Of a stretch of DNA of 28,003 nt, positions 14,350-22,760 are shown one piece after another. The position numbers and the translations under genes were made by a program. Origin of the DNA: Dokdonella_A sp937902695 (GTDB taxonomy: Bacteria; Pseudomonadota; Gammaproteobacteria; Xanthomonadales; Rhodanobacteraceae); assembly GCA_048498135.1 (NCBI GenBank), contig JBEHYO010000046.1, positions 1 through 28,003 on the forward strand. Reading direction: 5' to 3'. The stretch's first letter is position 1; each line of letters begins with the position of its first letter. The notes beneath the pieces were generated by a model, which had not been told where the DNA came from, did not search any database, and saw only the letters and a list, made by a program, of their open reading frames with translations.

Positions 14350-15777
14350 TCATTCGCCTGCGTCGGCCGCGAACGCGCCCGTCGCGGAGCCGAAATCGCC
14401 GTCCGCCTCGGCGGCGAGGTATGCGACGACGGCGTAGACCGCGACGTTCTGGCTGAGCTGCGCGGGGTCGATCTTGTCGAGCGTGTCGTTCGCCGTGTGG
14501 TGCCAGTCGAAGTAGCGCGTCGCATCCTGGTGCAGCGAGACGGCAGCCATGCCGACGGCGTGCACGGCCGAGAGATCGGAGCCGCCGTGGCCGGACTCGG
14601 CCGCGTCGTATTGGACGCCGAGCGGCTTGATCGCCTCGGCGATCTGGCCGATCGCGTCGCGCGCGTCCGGCGTGACCGTCGCGGTGATCTTCCAGATGCG
14701 GTCTGCGCCGAGATCGGATTCGCTGCCGAGCACCGCTTTCGCGATCTCTTTCGCATGCGCCGCCGCGTACGCCTTGCCGCCGAACAGGCCGGCTTCCTCG
14801 TTCGCGAACGCGACGACGCGGATGCTGCGCGCCGGGCGCTGCGGCAATGCCTTGATCGCGTGCGCCGCGCCGGCGGCGATCGCGATGCCGGCGCCGTCGT
14901 CGATCGCGCCCGTGCCCGGGTCCCACGAATCGAGGTGTCCGCCCATGACGAAGTGCTCGTCCGGCCTGGCGCGACCGGTGATCTCGCCGATCACGTTCGC
15001 GCCGGTGTAAGTGCCTTCGATGCCGCAGTCGAGCGTGAGCCTGATCGTCATCGGCTTGCCGCGCTTCAGCACGTTTTCGAGAAGGTCGGCGTCGGGGCTC
15101 GCAAGCGCGGCGGCCGGGATCGGCATCGCGCCGGTGAAATCGGTGACGCCGGTGTGCGGCAGGCGGTTGTCGTCGGTACCGGCCGAGCGCAGGAGATACG
15201 CGACGGCGCCCTTGCGCGATGCGATCGCCGGACCTTGCGTGCGCACCGGCGAGCCGACGCGGCCGTAGTCGCCGCCGTCGCGGCTCGCGTGCATGCGCGG
15301 TCCGACGTAGACGATCCTGCCGCGAACGCCGGCTTCGGGCGCCGCCTTCAGCGCATCGATCGTGTCGAAGCCGACGACCTCGGCGCTGATGCCGCCGGCC
15401 GGCGTGCCCGGCGAATTGCCGAGCGCCAGCAGCGAAAGCACATGCGGATATGGCGCGGTGATCTCCGCGTGCTCGCCGCGGCGCACCCATTTCGGATACG
15501 TCACGGGTTCGGTCCACACCTTGTCGAAGCCGAGCGCCTTGAAGCGCGCGGCGACCCATTCGCGTGCCTTCGCGTCGTTCTCGCTCGCGGCGAGGCGCGG
15601 GCCGATCTCGGTCGTGAGGCCTTCGACGAAGTCCCACGCGGCCGGATCCTTCAGCGCGCTCTCGCGCAGATCGTTTGCGGTCTTCAGCGCGGCATCGGGA
15701 ATGCGCGTCGGCTTGTCGGCGGCCTGCGCGCCGGCGGCGGCCGCGAGGGCGAGAACGAGCGACAGCGTGCGAACCAT
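14350..15777 (-). CDS. Secreted M28-family zinc metallopeptidase
   Basis: 475 residues. Signal peptide MVRTLSLVLALAAAAGAQA (1-19). A PA (protease-associated) insert occupies roughly 130-255. The M28 catalytic part carries the di-zinc pattern: His281 and Asp283 in MGGHLDSWD, bridging Asp293 in GAIDDGAG, Glu327-Glu328 in FANEEAGLFG, Asp401 in GHGGSDLSAVH and His427 in DWHHTANDTLDKID. This fits secreted carboxypeptidase Q-like or aminopeptidase enzymes, which release N- or C-terminal residues from peptides in periplasm or medium. It ends 9 bases from the glycosyltransferase stop on the other strand. The gene sits at the downstream end of a minus-strand run that includes mscL. Confidence 0.93.
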   Translation of the reverse strand: MVRTLSLVLALAAAAGAQAADKPTRIPDAALKTANDLRESALKDPAAWDFVEGLTTEIGPRLAASENDAKAREWVAARFKALGFDKVWTEPVTYPKWVRRGEHAEITAPYPHVLSLLALGNSPGTPAGGISAEVVGFDTIDALKAAPEAGVRGRIVYVGPRMHASRDGGDYGRVGSPVRTQGPAIASRKGAVAYLLRSAGTDDNRLPHTGVTDFTGAMPIPAAALASPDADLLENVLKRGKPMTIRLTLDCGIEGTYTGANVIGEITGRARPDEHFVMGGHLDSWDPGTGAIDDGAGIAIAAGAAHAIKALPQRPARSIRVVAFANEEAGLFGGKAYAAAHAKEIAKAVLGSESDLGADRIWKITATVTPDARDAIGQIAEAIKPLGVQYDAAESGHGGSDLSAVHAVGMAAVSLHQDATRYFDWHHTANDTLDKIDPAQLSQNVAVYAVVAYLAAEADGDFGSATGAFAADAGE

Positions 15778-15862
15778 GGGCGATCTCCGCGCGAAAGGGC
15801 GCGATGATCGCAGACTCGGCGGTGCCGGCGGTGTGGAAAAGGTAATGGCTCCGGCGAGAAAC

Positions 15863-15888
15863 GCAGGAGCGGCCTTGACCGCTCCTGC
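15863..15888 (-). terminator. Hairpin after mscL, related to the GTAGGAGCGG repeat
   Basis: GCAGGAGCGG (15863-15872), loop CCTTGA, CCGCTCCTGC (15879-15888): a perfect 10-base stem. Read on the minus strand it follows mscL by 28 bases and is trailed by GTTTCTCG, a weak T-rich tail, so it may terminate mscL. Its sequence also resembles the TAGGAGCGGC(N)GCCGC palindromes common in pseudomonads and xanthomonads. The rest of 15778-15916 shows nothing else. Confidence 0.55.
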
Positions 15889-15916
15889 GGAAATGCCATC
15901 CGCAATCGCCGATGGC

Positions 15917-16315
15917 TCAGGCGCGATTCTTGAGGATGTCGCGGATCTCGGTGAGCAGCACGACGTCCGCCGGTGGCGCCGCCGGCGCTGCTTCTTCCTT
16001 CTTGATGAGCCTGTTCATGAGCTTGACGACGAGGAAGATCGCGAGCGCGACGATCGCGAACTGGATGATCGTGTTGAAGAATGCGCCGAACTGGAGCGCA
16101 ACCTCGCCCTTGCCGTCCGGGCCTCCCGCCTTCAGCACCCATTTGTAGGCGGAGAAATCGACGCCGCCGATCATGAGGCCGATCGGCGGCATGATGATCT
16201 GGTCCACGAGCGAAGAAACGATCTTGCCGAACGCGGCGCCGATGACGACGCCGACGGCGAGATCGATCACGTTGCCGCGCATCGCAAAAGCCTTGAACTC
16301 CGACATCATGCCCAT
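15917..16315 (-). CDS. mscL: Large-conductance mechanosensitive channel MscL
   Basis: A 132-residue inner-membrane homopentameric emergency valve opened by membrane tension on osmotic downshift. The N-terminal helix and TM1 read FKAFAMRGNVIDLAVGVVIG then AAFGKIVSSLVDQIIMPPIG; TM2 is FNTIIQFAIVALAIFLVVKL; the C-terminal cytoplasmic helix ends LLTEIRDILKNRA. AGGAG lies 7 bases upstream of ATG 16315, which favours this start over the Met3 and Met4 codons. The length and the conserved GVVIGAAFGKIV segment make the call firm. Confidence 0.97.
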   Translation of the reverse strand: MGMMSEFKAFAMRGNVIDLAVGVVIGAAFGKIVSSLVDQIIMPPIGLMIGGVDFSAYKWVLKAGGPDGKGEVALQFGAFFNTIIQFAIVALAIFLVVKLMNRLIKKEEAAPAAPPADVVLLTEIRDILKNRA

Positions 16316-16366
16316 TGCGGTTCTCCTGGTCGGTGGTAACGGCGGCGGTCGATCGCCGGTGGTTCC

Positions 16367-17620
16367 CTAGTCGAATCCCTGCACGAAAATCGCGGTCTCG
16401 GCATGAGCTATGTCGTTGGCGAGCGAGCCGAGCGTCGCGACGCCTTCGATGTACCAGTGGATGCCGTCGAGCGCGATGTCGCCGGCCGGCATCGGCGGCG
16501 AGACGAGGCCGAGGCTGTCGGCGCAGGCGAACAGCTTGCCGAAGTCGACGGCGTAGCGATGCTGCGCGAGATTGGTCGTGTAGCGCGGCAAATCGATCCC
16601 GCAATAGGTCGAAAGCTGCATGCCGGCGACCATCGAAATGATCTCGGCGCCGGGGTAGTAGAAGCTGTCCTGGATCGGCCAGTTCCATTTCGACTCGCCG
16701 GGTGCATACATCTCGTAGTCCTGCACGCCGACGCCGTAGAAATCGACGAACAGCATGTGCGGCACGCCGCCCCAGCGTGCGATGCCGTAAATGCCGGCGT
16801 GCACGCCGAGCGAGTCGGAATTGCAGATGCTGCCGGTGCCGGTGCGGCAGCCAAGCGGCGCGAGGCTGCTGATGCCGGCGTCGAACACGATCGTGCCGCG
16901 CGGCGAGCCGCTGCGCGAGATCGTCGCGACGGGACCCGCGTTGCCCTTGCCATGCTGTGCGCCGACCGAGACGAACGGAATCGTGTACACGTAGTGGCCG
17001 ACGTCGTCGCAGAAGAAGTTCTTGTTGGCGAGGTTCAGCGTGATGCGAAGGCGCTTGTTCGGCGATCCGCCGGTGGACAGCACGTCGAGGCCGAACAGCG
17101 GTCCGGGCGTCGCGGTCGCGCTCGCGATCGGATGCGAGAGTCCGGGCGGTCCCGGGTTGCAGTGATCGAAGCTAGGCTCGTCGTTGCCGATGACGACCCA
17201 GTACTGGCTGCCGGGATTATTGAGCGCGAAATACGGGCTCGTGTCGTACGCGATGCAGCCGATCCACGAATCGCCGATGCGCGTCGTCGAGCCGCCGCAT
17301 GCCTCGCGCGTCTCGAGCGCGCCGGCCCAGACCGGCTGGCCGTTCGGCAGGTTCGGAAGGCCCGCGCGGCCGGGACAGGCTGCGAACGAGCTCGCGGCGT
17401 CGAAGAGACAGCCTTCCGGCGTCGGCAACGTGAAGTTGAGGCTCAGCGGCGACGCCGCGGTGCCGACGCCGGCCGGGAAGTCGCTGCGCACGCGACCGGC
17501 GCGAATGCCGGCGTCGTCGATCGACTGCGCGGTCGCGGCGCCGCCGAGACACGCCGCGAGCGCGGCGAGCAGCCACGCGTGCGGCTTCTTGGGCGGAACG
17601 GCGGATCGCGTCGCGATCAT
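16367..17620 (-). CDS. Secreted cysteine-rich protein of unknown function
   Basis: 417 residues from ATG 17620. The N-terminus has basic residues followed by a hydrophobic core (HAWLLAALAACLGGAATAQS), a signal peptide probably cut after ATA. I count ten cysteines in the mature part, an even number suggesting disulfides. The body is Gly/Pro/Asn/aromatic-rich and looks beta-structured (LSLNFTLPTPEGC, QYWVVIGNDEPSFDHC, LRITLNLANKNFFC, HYVYTIPFVSVG, MLFVDFYGVGVQDYEMY). There is no catalytic motif I recognise and no anchor. It lies between FAH-family and mscL genes on the same strand with short gaps. The frame is open far upstream, but that part overlaps the FAH gene and is not coding. Confidence 0.78.
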   Translation of the reverse strand: MIATRSAVPPKKPHAWLLAALAACLGGAATAQSIDDAGIRAGRVRSDFPAGVGTAASPLSLNFTLPTPEGCLFDAASSFAACPGRAGLPNLPNGQPVWAGALETREACGGSTTRIGDSWIGCIAYDTSPYFALNNPGSQYWVVIGNDEPSFDHCNPGPPGLSHPIASATATPGPLFGLDVLSTGGSPNKRLRITLNLANKNFFCDDVGHYVYTIPFVSVGAQHGKGNAGPVATISRSGSPRGTIVFDAGISSLAPLGCRTGTGSICNSDSLGVHAGIYGIARWGGVPHMLFVDFYGVGVQDYEMYAPGESKWNWPIQDSFYYPGAEIISMVAGMQLSTYCGIDLPRYTTNLAQHRYAVDFGKLFACADSLGLVSPPMPAGDIALDGIHWYIEGVATLGSLANDIAHAETAIFVQGFD

Positions 17621-17658
17621 TGTCCAGGGTGCCGGCGCCGGGCGGGTGGTCGATGATA

Positions 17659-18345
17659 CTAGCGGATGCGCGCGTCGAGCCCGCCGACGCCCTCGAGCTC
17701 GGCGCGCACGCGGTCGCCGCGCTGCAGCGCCGCGACGCCGGACGGGGTGCCGGTGAAAATCAGGTCGCCCGGCATCAGCGTCCAGAGCCGCGACAGCTCG
17801 TGGATGATCTCGGGCACCGTGAACAGCATGTCGGCGATGTCGGCGCGCTGCCGGAGCTCGCCGTTCACCGAAAGCGTCAGCCGCCCCGTGCGCGGATGGC
17901 GGATTTCGGCCGCGCGGCGCAGCGCCGAGACGGGCGCCGACTGATCGAATGCCTTCGACGAATCCCACGGCAGGCTCTTCGCCTTTGCCGTCGCCTGGAG
18001 GTCGCGACGCGTCAGGTCGAGCCCGACGCCGTAGCCGAACACGTGCTCCAGCGCGCGATCGATCGGAACGTCGCGCCCGCCCGATGCAAGCGCGACGACC
18101 ATCTCGACCTCATGGTGCAGATCCGACGTGGCCGGCGGATAGGCGACGTCGCCGCCGTCCGCCACGATCGCGTCGTTCGGTTTCATGAAGAACACCGGCT
18201 GCGCGCGGTCCGGCACGGCGCCCATCTCCTTGGCGTGCTCGGCGTAGTTGCGGCCGATGCAGTAGATGCGATGCACCGGAAAGCGCATCGCGCTTCCGGC
18301 GACCGTGAGGCTCGGGACGCGCGGCGCATCGAACACATACGACAT
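17659..18345 (-). CDS. Fumarylacetoacetate hydrolase (FAH) family protein
   Basis: 228 residues. The FAH fold is shown by HRIYCIGRNYAEHAKEMG, the metal ligands in LHHEVEMVVAL (Glu79 and Glu81) and GLDLTRRDLQ (Asp110), then KAFDQSAPVS, and near the C-terminus PGDLIFTGTPSGVAALQRGD. This small form acts on 2-oxo or 1,3-diketo acids (acylpyruvate hydrolase, oxaloacetate decarboxylase or fumarylpyruvate hydrolase); the substrate cannot be fixed from sequence. The motif IFTGTPSGV is typical of the YcgM/FAHD1 branch. No aromatic-degradation gene is adjacent. The start is ATG 18345, followed directly by family-like sequence. Confidence 0.93.
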   Translation of the reverse strand: MSYVFDAPRVPSLTVAGSAMRFPVHRIYCIGRNYAEHAKEMGAVPDRAQPVFFMKPNDAIVADGGDVAYPPATSDLHHEVEMVVALASGGRDVPIDRALEHVFGYGVGLDLTRRDLQATAKAKSLPWDSSKAFDQSAPVSALRRAAEIRHPRTGRLTLSVNGELRQRADIADMLFTVPEIIHELSRLWTLMPGDLIFTGTPSGVAALQRGDRVRAELEGVGGLDARIR

Positions 18346-18393
18346 GGCGGGCTCCGCTGCGGGGAACCTGCCGAGGATAGCAGCGCCGCGCGC

Positions 18394-18822
18394 TCAGCTC
18401 TTGCCGCCGCGGCGGTCGCGGCGCCAGACGAGCTTGAGGCCCGACCAGACCGCGTCGATCGCGCAGACCTTAACGTCGACGAGTCCGAGCGGCAGCGCGA
18501 TCGTGCGCACGGTGTCCTCGGTGACGTCGGTCGCGAGCCCGGCGGATTTCTTCGGCCACGAGGCCCAGATGACGCCGGCCGCGGGCATTCGCTTCGCGAG
18601 CGCGGCGATCTCGTGCTCGAGTGTCTTCGCCGACGTCGCGAAGACATGGGCGATGTCGAATGCGCCGCGCGCCGGCGCGAGCGTCAGGTCCGTCGCGCGA
18701 AGGCCAACGATCTTCGCGTAATCCGCTGGCGCCGCGCGTACCAGGACCCGCGTCGCCGGCGCGATGCCGAGCTTCTGCCAGATCGGCTTGCCGGAGTATC
18801 CGGTCGGAGCGGTGGTGTCCAT
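18394..18822 (-). CDS. DUF3052-like protein
   Basis: 142 residues from ATG 18822. It begins TGYSGKPIWQKLGIAPATRV and ends with VIWASWPKKSAGLATDVTED followed by LPLGLVDVKVCAIDAVWSGL. These stretches are as I recall the DUF3052 family, whose members are small cytosolic proteins of unknown activity, sometimes likened to a partial Rossmann-like fold. The frame continues to 18906, but the conserved part begins at MDTTAPTGYSG. There is no signal peptide. It is spaced 48 bases before the FAH gene and 84 bases after the SBBP gene on the same strand, so co-transcription is plausible. Confidence 0.82.
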   Translation of the reverse strand: MDTTAPTGYSGKPIWQKLGIAPATRVLVRAAPADYAKIVGLRATDLTLAPARGAFDIAHVFATSAKTLEHEIAALAKRMPAAGVIWASWPKKSAGLATDVTEDTVRTIALPLGLVDVKVCAIDAVWSGLKLVWRRDRRGGKS

Positions 18823-18906
18823 GCGGCGATTCGATACCGCGTGCGCGTCGCCGTCAATGCGCGACGTCGCTGCGCATTCTTGCGCGAGCGCGTTGCGTAC
18901 CGGCAT

Positions 18907-20403
18907 TCACGGCGACGGTGCGATGCGTGCGACGAAGCCGTCGGACGCGCCTTGCGAGTGCGGTTCGAACGCGTTGTCCGTGCCGAGGTCCATCGACAGC
19001 GTTTCGCCGGCCACGTAGATGCCCGGCGTGTTGCCGGGCACGCCGTGGAGCGCGAGGTGCCACGCGGTGTCGTCGCCCGCGCCGCCGAGGAACGTCGAGA
19101 ACGTCGGCATTCCCGCGGGATTGAGTCGCGTGACGACCGCATCGCGCGCGCCGTTCAAACTCGGCTGGCTCGGCGCGAACGTCGGAAAATCGATGGATTC
19201 GGTATATCCGGCGACATAGGCATTGCCGGCTGCGTCGACCGCGATCGCGTGGAGGCGGTCGCTGTCGCCGCCGCCGAGATACGTCGCGTAGGCCACCGTC
19301 GCATCCGTCGCGGTGAAGGCCATTCGGAGCACGAAGCCGTCCTCGGGACCGGCGAGCGCGGGCTGGAACGCATTCCATGTGGGAAGGTCGGCCGATTCCG
19401 TGTAGCCGGTGACGTAGGGATCGCCGGCGTTGCCGACCGCGATGCCGGTCGCCACGTCGTCGTCGGCGCCGCCGAAATACGTGGCGTATTCGAGCATTCC
19501 GCCGGCGTCGAGTCGCCCGGCGAATGCATCGAGTCCACCGCTGTAACTCATCAACGAGGCGCCCGCGGTCGGGAAGTCATTCGATGCGGTGTTTCCGGCA
19601 ATCCACGCGCGGCCATTTGCATCGAGCGCGATCGCCGTCGCTTCGTCCCGGTCGGACCCGCCGAGGAACGTCGAATAGATGAGCGCCGTCGCGGTCGCGT
19701 TGAGCTTCGTCACGAATGCATCCTGCCCGCTGAAGCAGCCCGGCGGGCCGCCGTCCAGGAACGGCTGGAACGCCTTCTTCGTCGGGAAGTCGAACGAACA
19801 GGTGTAGCCGGCGATGTGCGCGTTGCCCGCTGCGTCGACGGCGATCGCGTTGGCCGCATCAAGGTACGTGCCGCCGAGGTACGTCGAATAGACGAGCGCA
19901 CCGGAAGGCGAGATCTTCGCCGCGAACGCGTCGAACGGCTTGCCGTTGATATGGTTCTGCACGACGCCCGGCGTCACTGGAAAATCCTTCGAATTGGTGT
20001 AGCCCGTGACGTAGATGTTGCCGCCGCCGTCGAGCGCGATGGCCGTGGCCGCATCGAGGCCGCTGCCGCCGAGATAGGTCGCGTAGCTCAGCGTCGTCCC
20101 GTCCGCGCTGATCCTGGCGACGAAGGCGTCCGTCGCGCCCTTGAGCGCCGGCTGCAATGCGTTGACGGCGGGGAAGTTCGCCGATTCCGTCGAGCCCGCG
20201 ACGTAGGCGTTGCCCGCCGCATCGACGACGACGCTGAAGGCCTGATCGGTCGTGTTGCCGCCGAGATAACCCGCGTAGGCGAGCGACAGCGGATTGATGA
20301 CACGGCTGGGCGCGTGCGCGGTTGCGTCGTGGCCCGTCGAGCGCGACGGCGCGAGCAGGGCAAGGGCCAACGGGAGCAGCGCTGCCCGCCACGCTCTGAA
20401 CAT
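18907..20403 (-). CDS. Secreted SBBP beta-propeller repeat protein
   Basis: 498 residues from ATG 20403, which has GGAG 8 bases upstream. A signal peptide (MFRAWRAALLPLALALLAPS) precedes seven tandem units of roughly 60-70 residues filling the rest. Each unit follows Y-x-[TS]-[YF]-[LF]-GG ... D.A.AIA[VL]D..GN.Y[VI]AG.T.S.[DN]FPT ... DAF[VA].[RK]. This is the SBBP (seven-bladed beta-propeller) repeat, found in large cell-surface or secreted proteins. Seven units would close one complete propeller. Unit 3 carries a longer loop with two of the protein's three Cys-rich positions (YTCSFDFP and PPGCFSGQ). Starts at 20508, 20472 and 20424 are possible but extend ahead of the signal peptide. Ligand and role unknown. 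Confidence 0.9.
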   Translation of the reverse strand: MFRAWRAALLPLALALLAPSRSTGHDATAHAPSRVINPLSLAYAGYLGGNTTDQAFSVVVDAAGNAYVAGSTESANFPAVNALQPALKGATDAFVARISADGTTLSYATYLGGSGLDAATAIALDGGGNIYVTGYTNSKDFPVTPGVVQNHINGKPFDAFAAKISPSGALVYSTYLGGTYLDAANAIAVDAAGNAHIAGYTCSFDFPTKKAFQPFLDGGPPGCFSGQDAFVTKLNATATALIYSTFLGGSDRDEATAIALDANGRAWIAGNTASNDFPTAGASLMSYSGGLDAFAGRLDAGGMLEYATYFGGADDDVATGIAVGNAGDPYVTGYTESADLPTWNAFQPALAGPEDGFVLRMAFTATDATVAYATYLGGGDSDRLHAIAVDAAGNAYVAGYTESIDFPTFAPSQPSLNGARDAVVTRLNPAGMPTFSTFLGGAGDDTAWHLALHGVPGNTPGIYVAGETLSMDLGTDNAFEPHSQGASDGFVARIAPSP

Positions 20404-20517
20404 CGCTTGCGCTCCGCCGCCCATATCGGTCCTCGATGTGTTGGACGCCGCCAGCGGCGGCTGGACATTCATCGGTGTATTTCGGAAAACGGCGGCGCGA
20501 CCCGCCACCTTCGGCCA

Positions 20518-20529
20518 TGACAGTTGTCA
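20518..20529. promoter_or_regulatory. Small inverted repeat in the SBBP/adaptor divergent region
   Basis: TGACAGTTGTCA, 5-base arms around GT, lies in the 221-base gap between the divergent SBBP and adaptor genes. It could be a regulator site shared by both directions. Nothing else in 20404-20624 is convincing: no near-consensus promoter pair is seen. Confidence 0.25.
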
Positions 20530-20624
20530 GGAGCGCCGAGTGACCGCTTCGCCTTGTTGCGTTGCGGCGATATCACGACTCTATGGCAGACTTGTCGCCC
20601 CTCGCGCCCCGGGAATGACGCACA

Positions 20625-21866
20625 GTGGAAAAAGCCGACCTTCTGAACCAGCTGCGCATCGACCGCGGCGACGAGCGCTCGACGTCGCGGGGATCGCGCG
20701 TCTGGATCGGCGTCGTCGCACTCGTCGTGCTCGCGGCGCTCGCGGCCGGCGGCTGGTGGTGGTTCGCCGGCGGCAGGACGTTCGAGGTGGGGACCGCGAC
20801 CGCGGTTGCGCCGGCGGGCAGCGGCGCGGGCGCGCTCGCCGTGCTGCAGGCGACCGGCTACGTGACCGCGCGCCGCGAGGCCACCGTCTCGGCGCAGATC
20901 ACCGGCACGCTGACCAGGGTGATGATCGAGGAAGGCGAGAAGGTCGAGGCGGGGCAGATCCTCGCGTTGCTCGAAGACACCGCGCAGAAGGCCGCGCTCG
21001 CGCAGGCCGACGCGCAGCAGCGCGCGGCGCAGGCGCTGCTCGGGCAGGTCAACGCGCAGCTCGCGCAGAGCCGGCGCGATCTCAAGCGCGCCGAGGATCT
21101 GGTGGGCCGCAAGCTCGTGTCGGAACAGGCCGTCGAGACGGCCCGCACGCAGGTCCAGATGCAGTCCGCGCAGGTCGAATCGCAGAGACGGCAGGTCGAG
21201 CTCGCCCAGGCCGGCGTACAGGGCGCGAAGGTGCAGCTCGACTACTGCACGATCCGCGCGCCGTTCACCGGCGTCATCATCGCGAAGGCCGCGCAGGTCG
21301 GCGAGATCGTCTCGCCGTTCTCGGCGGGCGGCGGCTTCACGCGCACGGGCATCGGCACGATCGTCGACATGGATTCGCTCGAGATCGAAGTCGACGTCAA
21401 CGAGTCGTACATCAACCGGGTCGTCGCGCAGCAGAAAACCGAAGCCGTGCTGGACGCCTATCCGGACTGGAAGATTCCGGGCCACGTGATCGCCATCATT
21501 CCGACCGCCGACCGCAGCAAGGCGACCGTGAAGGTGCGCGTCGCGCTCGACCAGAAGGACGCGCGCATCGTGCCCGACATGGGCGTGCGCGTCTCGTTCC
21601 TCGAAGAGGCGCCGAATGGAGGCGCGGGTGAGCCGGCCCCGCCGCCGCCGAAGGGCGTGCTGGTGCCGGCGCAGAGCATCGTGCAGCGCGACGGCAAGAG
21701 CGTCGTGTTCGCGATCGACGGCGACAAGGCGCGCATTCGCGCGGTGACGCCGGGGCAGCAGATGGCGGATCTTCGCCTCGTCGAGGGCATCGCCGCAGGC
21801 GCGCGCATCGTGCGCGAGCCGCCGGCAGAAATGGCCGACGGATCGCGCGTCACGATCAAGAAATGA
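20625..21866 (+). CDS. MacA-like periplasmic adaptor (membrane fusion protein) of an ABC exporter
   Basis: 413 residues from GTG 20625. A membrane helix (about 26-48, VWIGVVALVVLAALAAGGWW) anchors it; there is no lipobox. The lipoyl halves are visible (GYVTARREATVSAQITGTLT, IEEGEKVEAGQIL, and CTIRAPFTGVIIAKAAQVGE) with a coiled-coil hairpin of about 110-200 between them. The barrel region includes VDMDSLEIEVDVNESYINRV, and a membrane-proximal domain ends at VTIKK. It would link the inner-membrane permeases downstream to an outer-membrane channel encoded elsewhere. It heads a four-gene same-strand cluster. The GTG start lacks a strong ribosome site, but no better in-frame start precedes the helix. 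Confidence 0.92.
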   Translation: MEKADLLNQLRIDRGDERSTSRGSRVWIGVVALVVLAALAAGGWWWFAGGRTFEVGTATAVAPAGSGAGALAVLQATGYVTARREATVSAQITGTLTRVMIEEGEKVEAGQILALLEDTAQKAALAQADAQQRAAQALLGQVNAQLAQSRRDLKRAEDLVGRKLVSEQAVETARTQVQMQSAQVESQRRQVELAQAGVQGAKVQLDYCTIRAPFTGVIIAKAAQVGEIVSPFSAGGGFTRTGIGTIVDMDSLEIEVDVNESYINRVVAQQKTEAVLDAYPDWKIPGHVIAIIPTADRSKATVKVRVALDQKDARIVPDMGVRVSFLEEAPNGGAGEPAPPPPKGVLVPAQSIVQRDGKSVVFAIDGDKARIRAVTPGQQMADLRLVEGIAAGARIVREPPAEMADGSRVTIKK

Positions 21867-21910
21867 TTTCCCGCTCTCCCGCGCGAGAGAGGCGGAAGGC
21901 CGAGCGGGCG
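21866..21910. repeat. Degenerate palindromic repeat between adaptor and ATPase genes
   Basis: TTTCCCGCTCTCCCGCGCGA followed by GAGAGGCGGAAGG resembles an eroded CTCTCCCGC..GCGGGAGAG unit with CTCTC/GAGAG arms. It occupies most of the 73-base gap. Confidence 0.35.
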
Positions 21911-21939
21911 AGGCACACACTTTCAACGGAGAAAGCCGC

Positions 21940-22629
<690 letters not shown>

Positions 22630-22638
22630 ATGCTTTGG

Positions 22639-22678
22639 CCCCCTCTCCCGCTTGTGGGAGAGGGCTGGGGTGAGGGCA
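22639..22678. repeat. Dispersed palindrome, second good copy of the CCCTCTCCC family
   Basis: CCCTCTCCC (22641-22649), GCTTGT, GGGAGAGGG (22656-22664), then CTGGGGTGAGGGCA. It is 37/40 identical to 13117-13156. It lies in the gap between the ATPase and the first permease. Confidence 0.88.
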
Positions 22679-22694
22679 GGCTCGCGACGACCGT

Positions 22695-22738
22695 CCCTCA
22701 TCCGCCTTCGGCACCTTCTCCCGCACGCGGGAGAAGGC
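22695..22738. repeat. Dispersed palindrome, CCCTCATCCG plus CCTTCTCCCGC/GCGGGAGAAGG
   Basis: CCCTCATCCG, a short GCCTTCGGC hairpin, then CCTTCTCCCGC (22714-22724), AC, GCGGGAGAAGG (22727-22737): a perfect 11-base stem. The layout matches the second half of the composite at 10453-10536. Together with the neighbouring copy it fills most of the 131-base gap inside the ABC cluster. Confidence 0.82.
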
Positions 22739-22760
22739 AAACGCTAGCGAGGTTTACTCG

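Noticed and set aside
17621..17968. Upstream extension of the cysteine-rich secreted protein to 17968
   Set aside because: It would precede the signal peptide, is Arg/Ala-rich and overlaps the FAH gene on the same strand in another frame.
17620..20520. A 966-codon open frame on the plus strand opposite the FAH, DUF3052 and SBBP genes
   Set aside because: It is antisense to three genes with clear family motifs. Its product is Arg-rich without domains, as expected from the complement of GC-biased codons.
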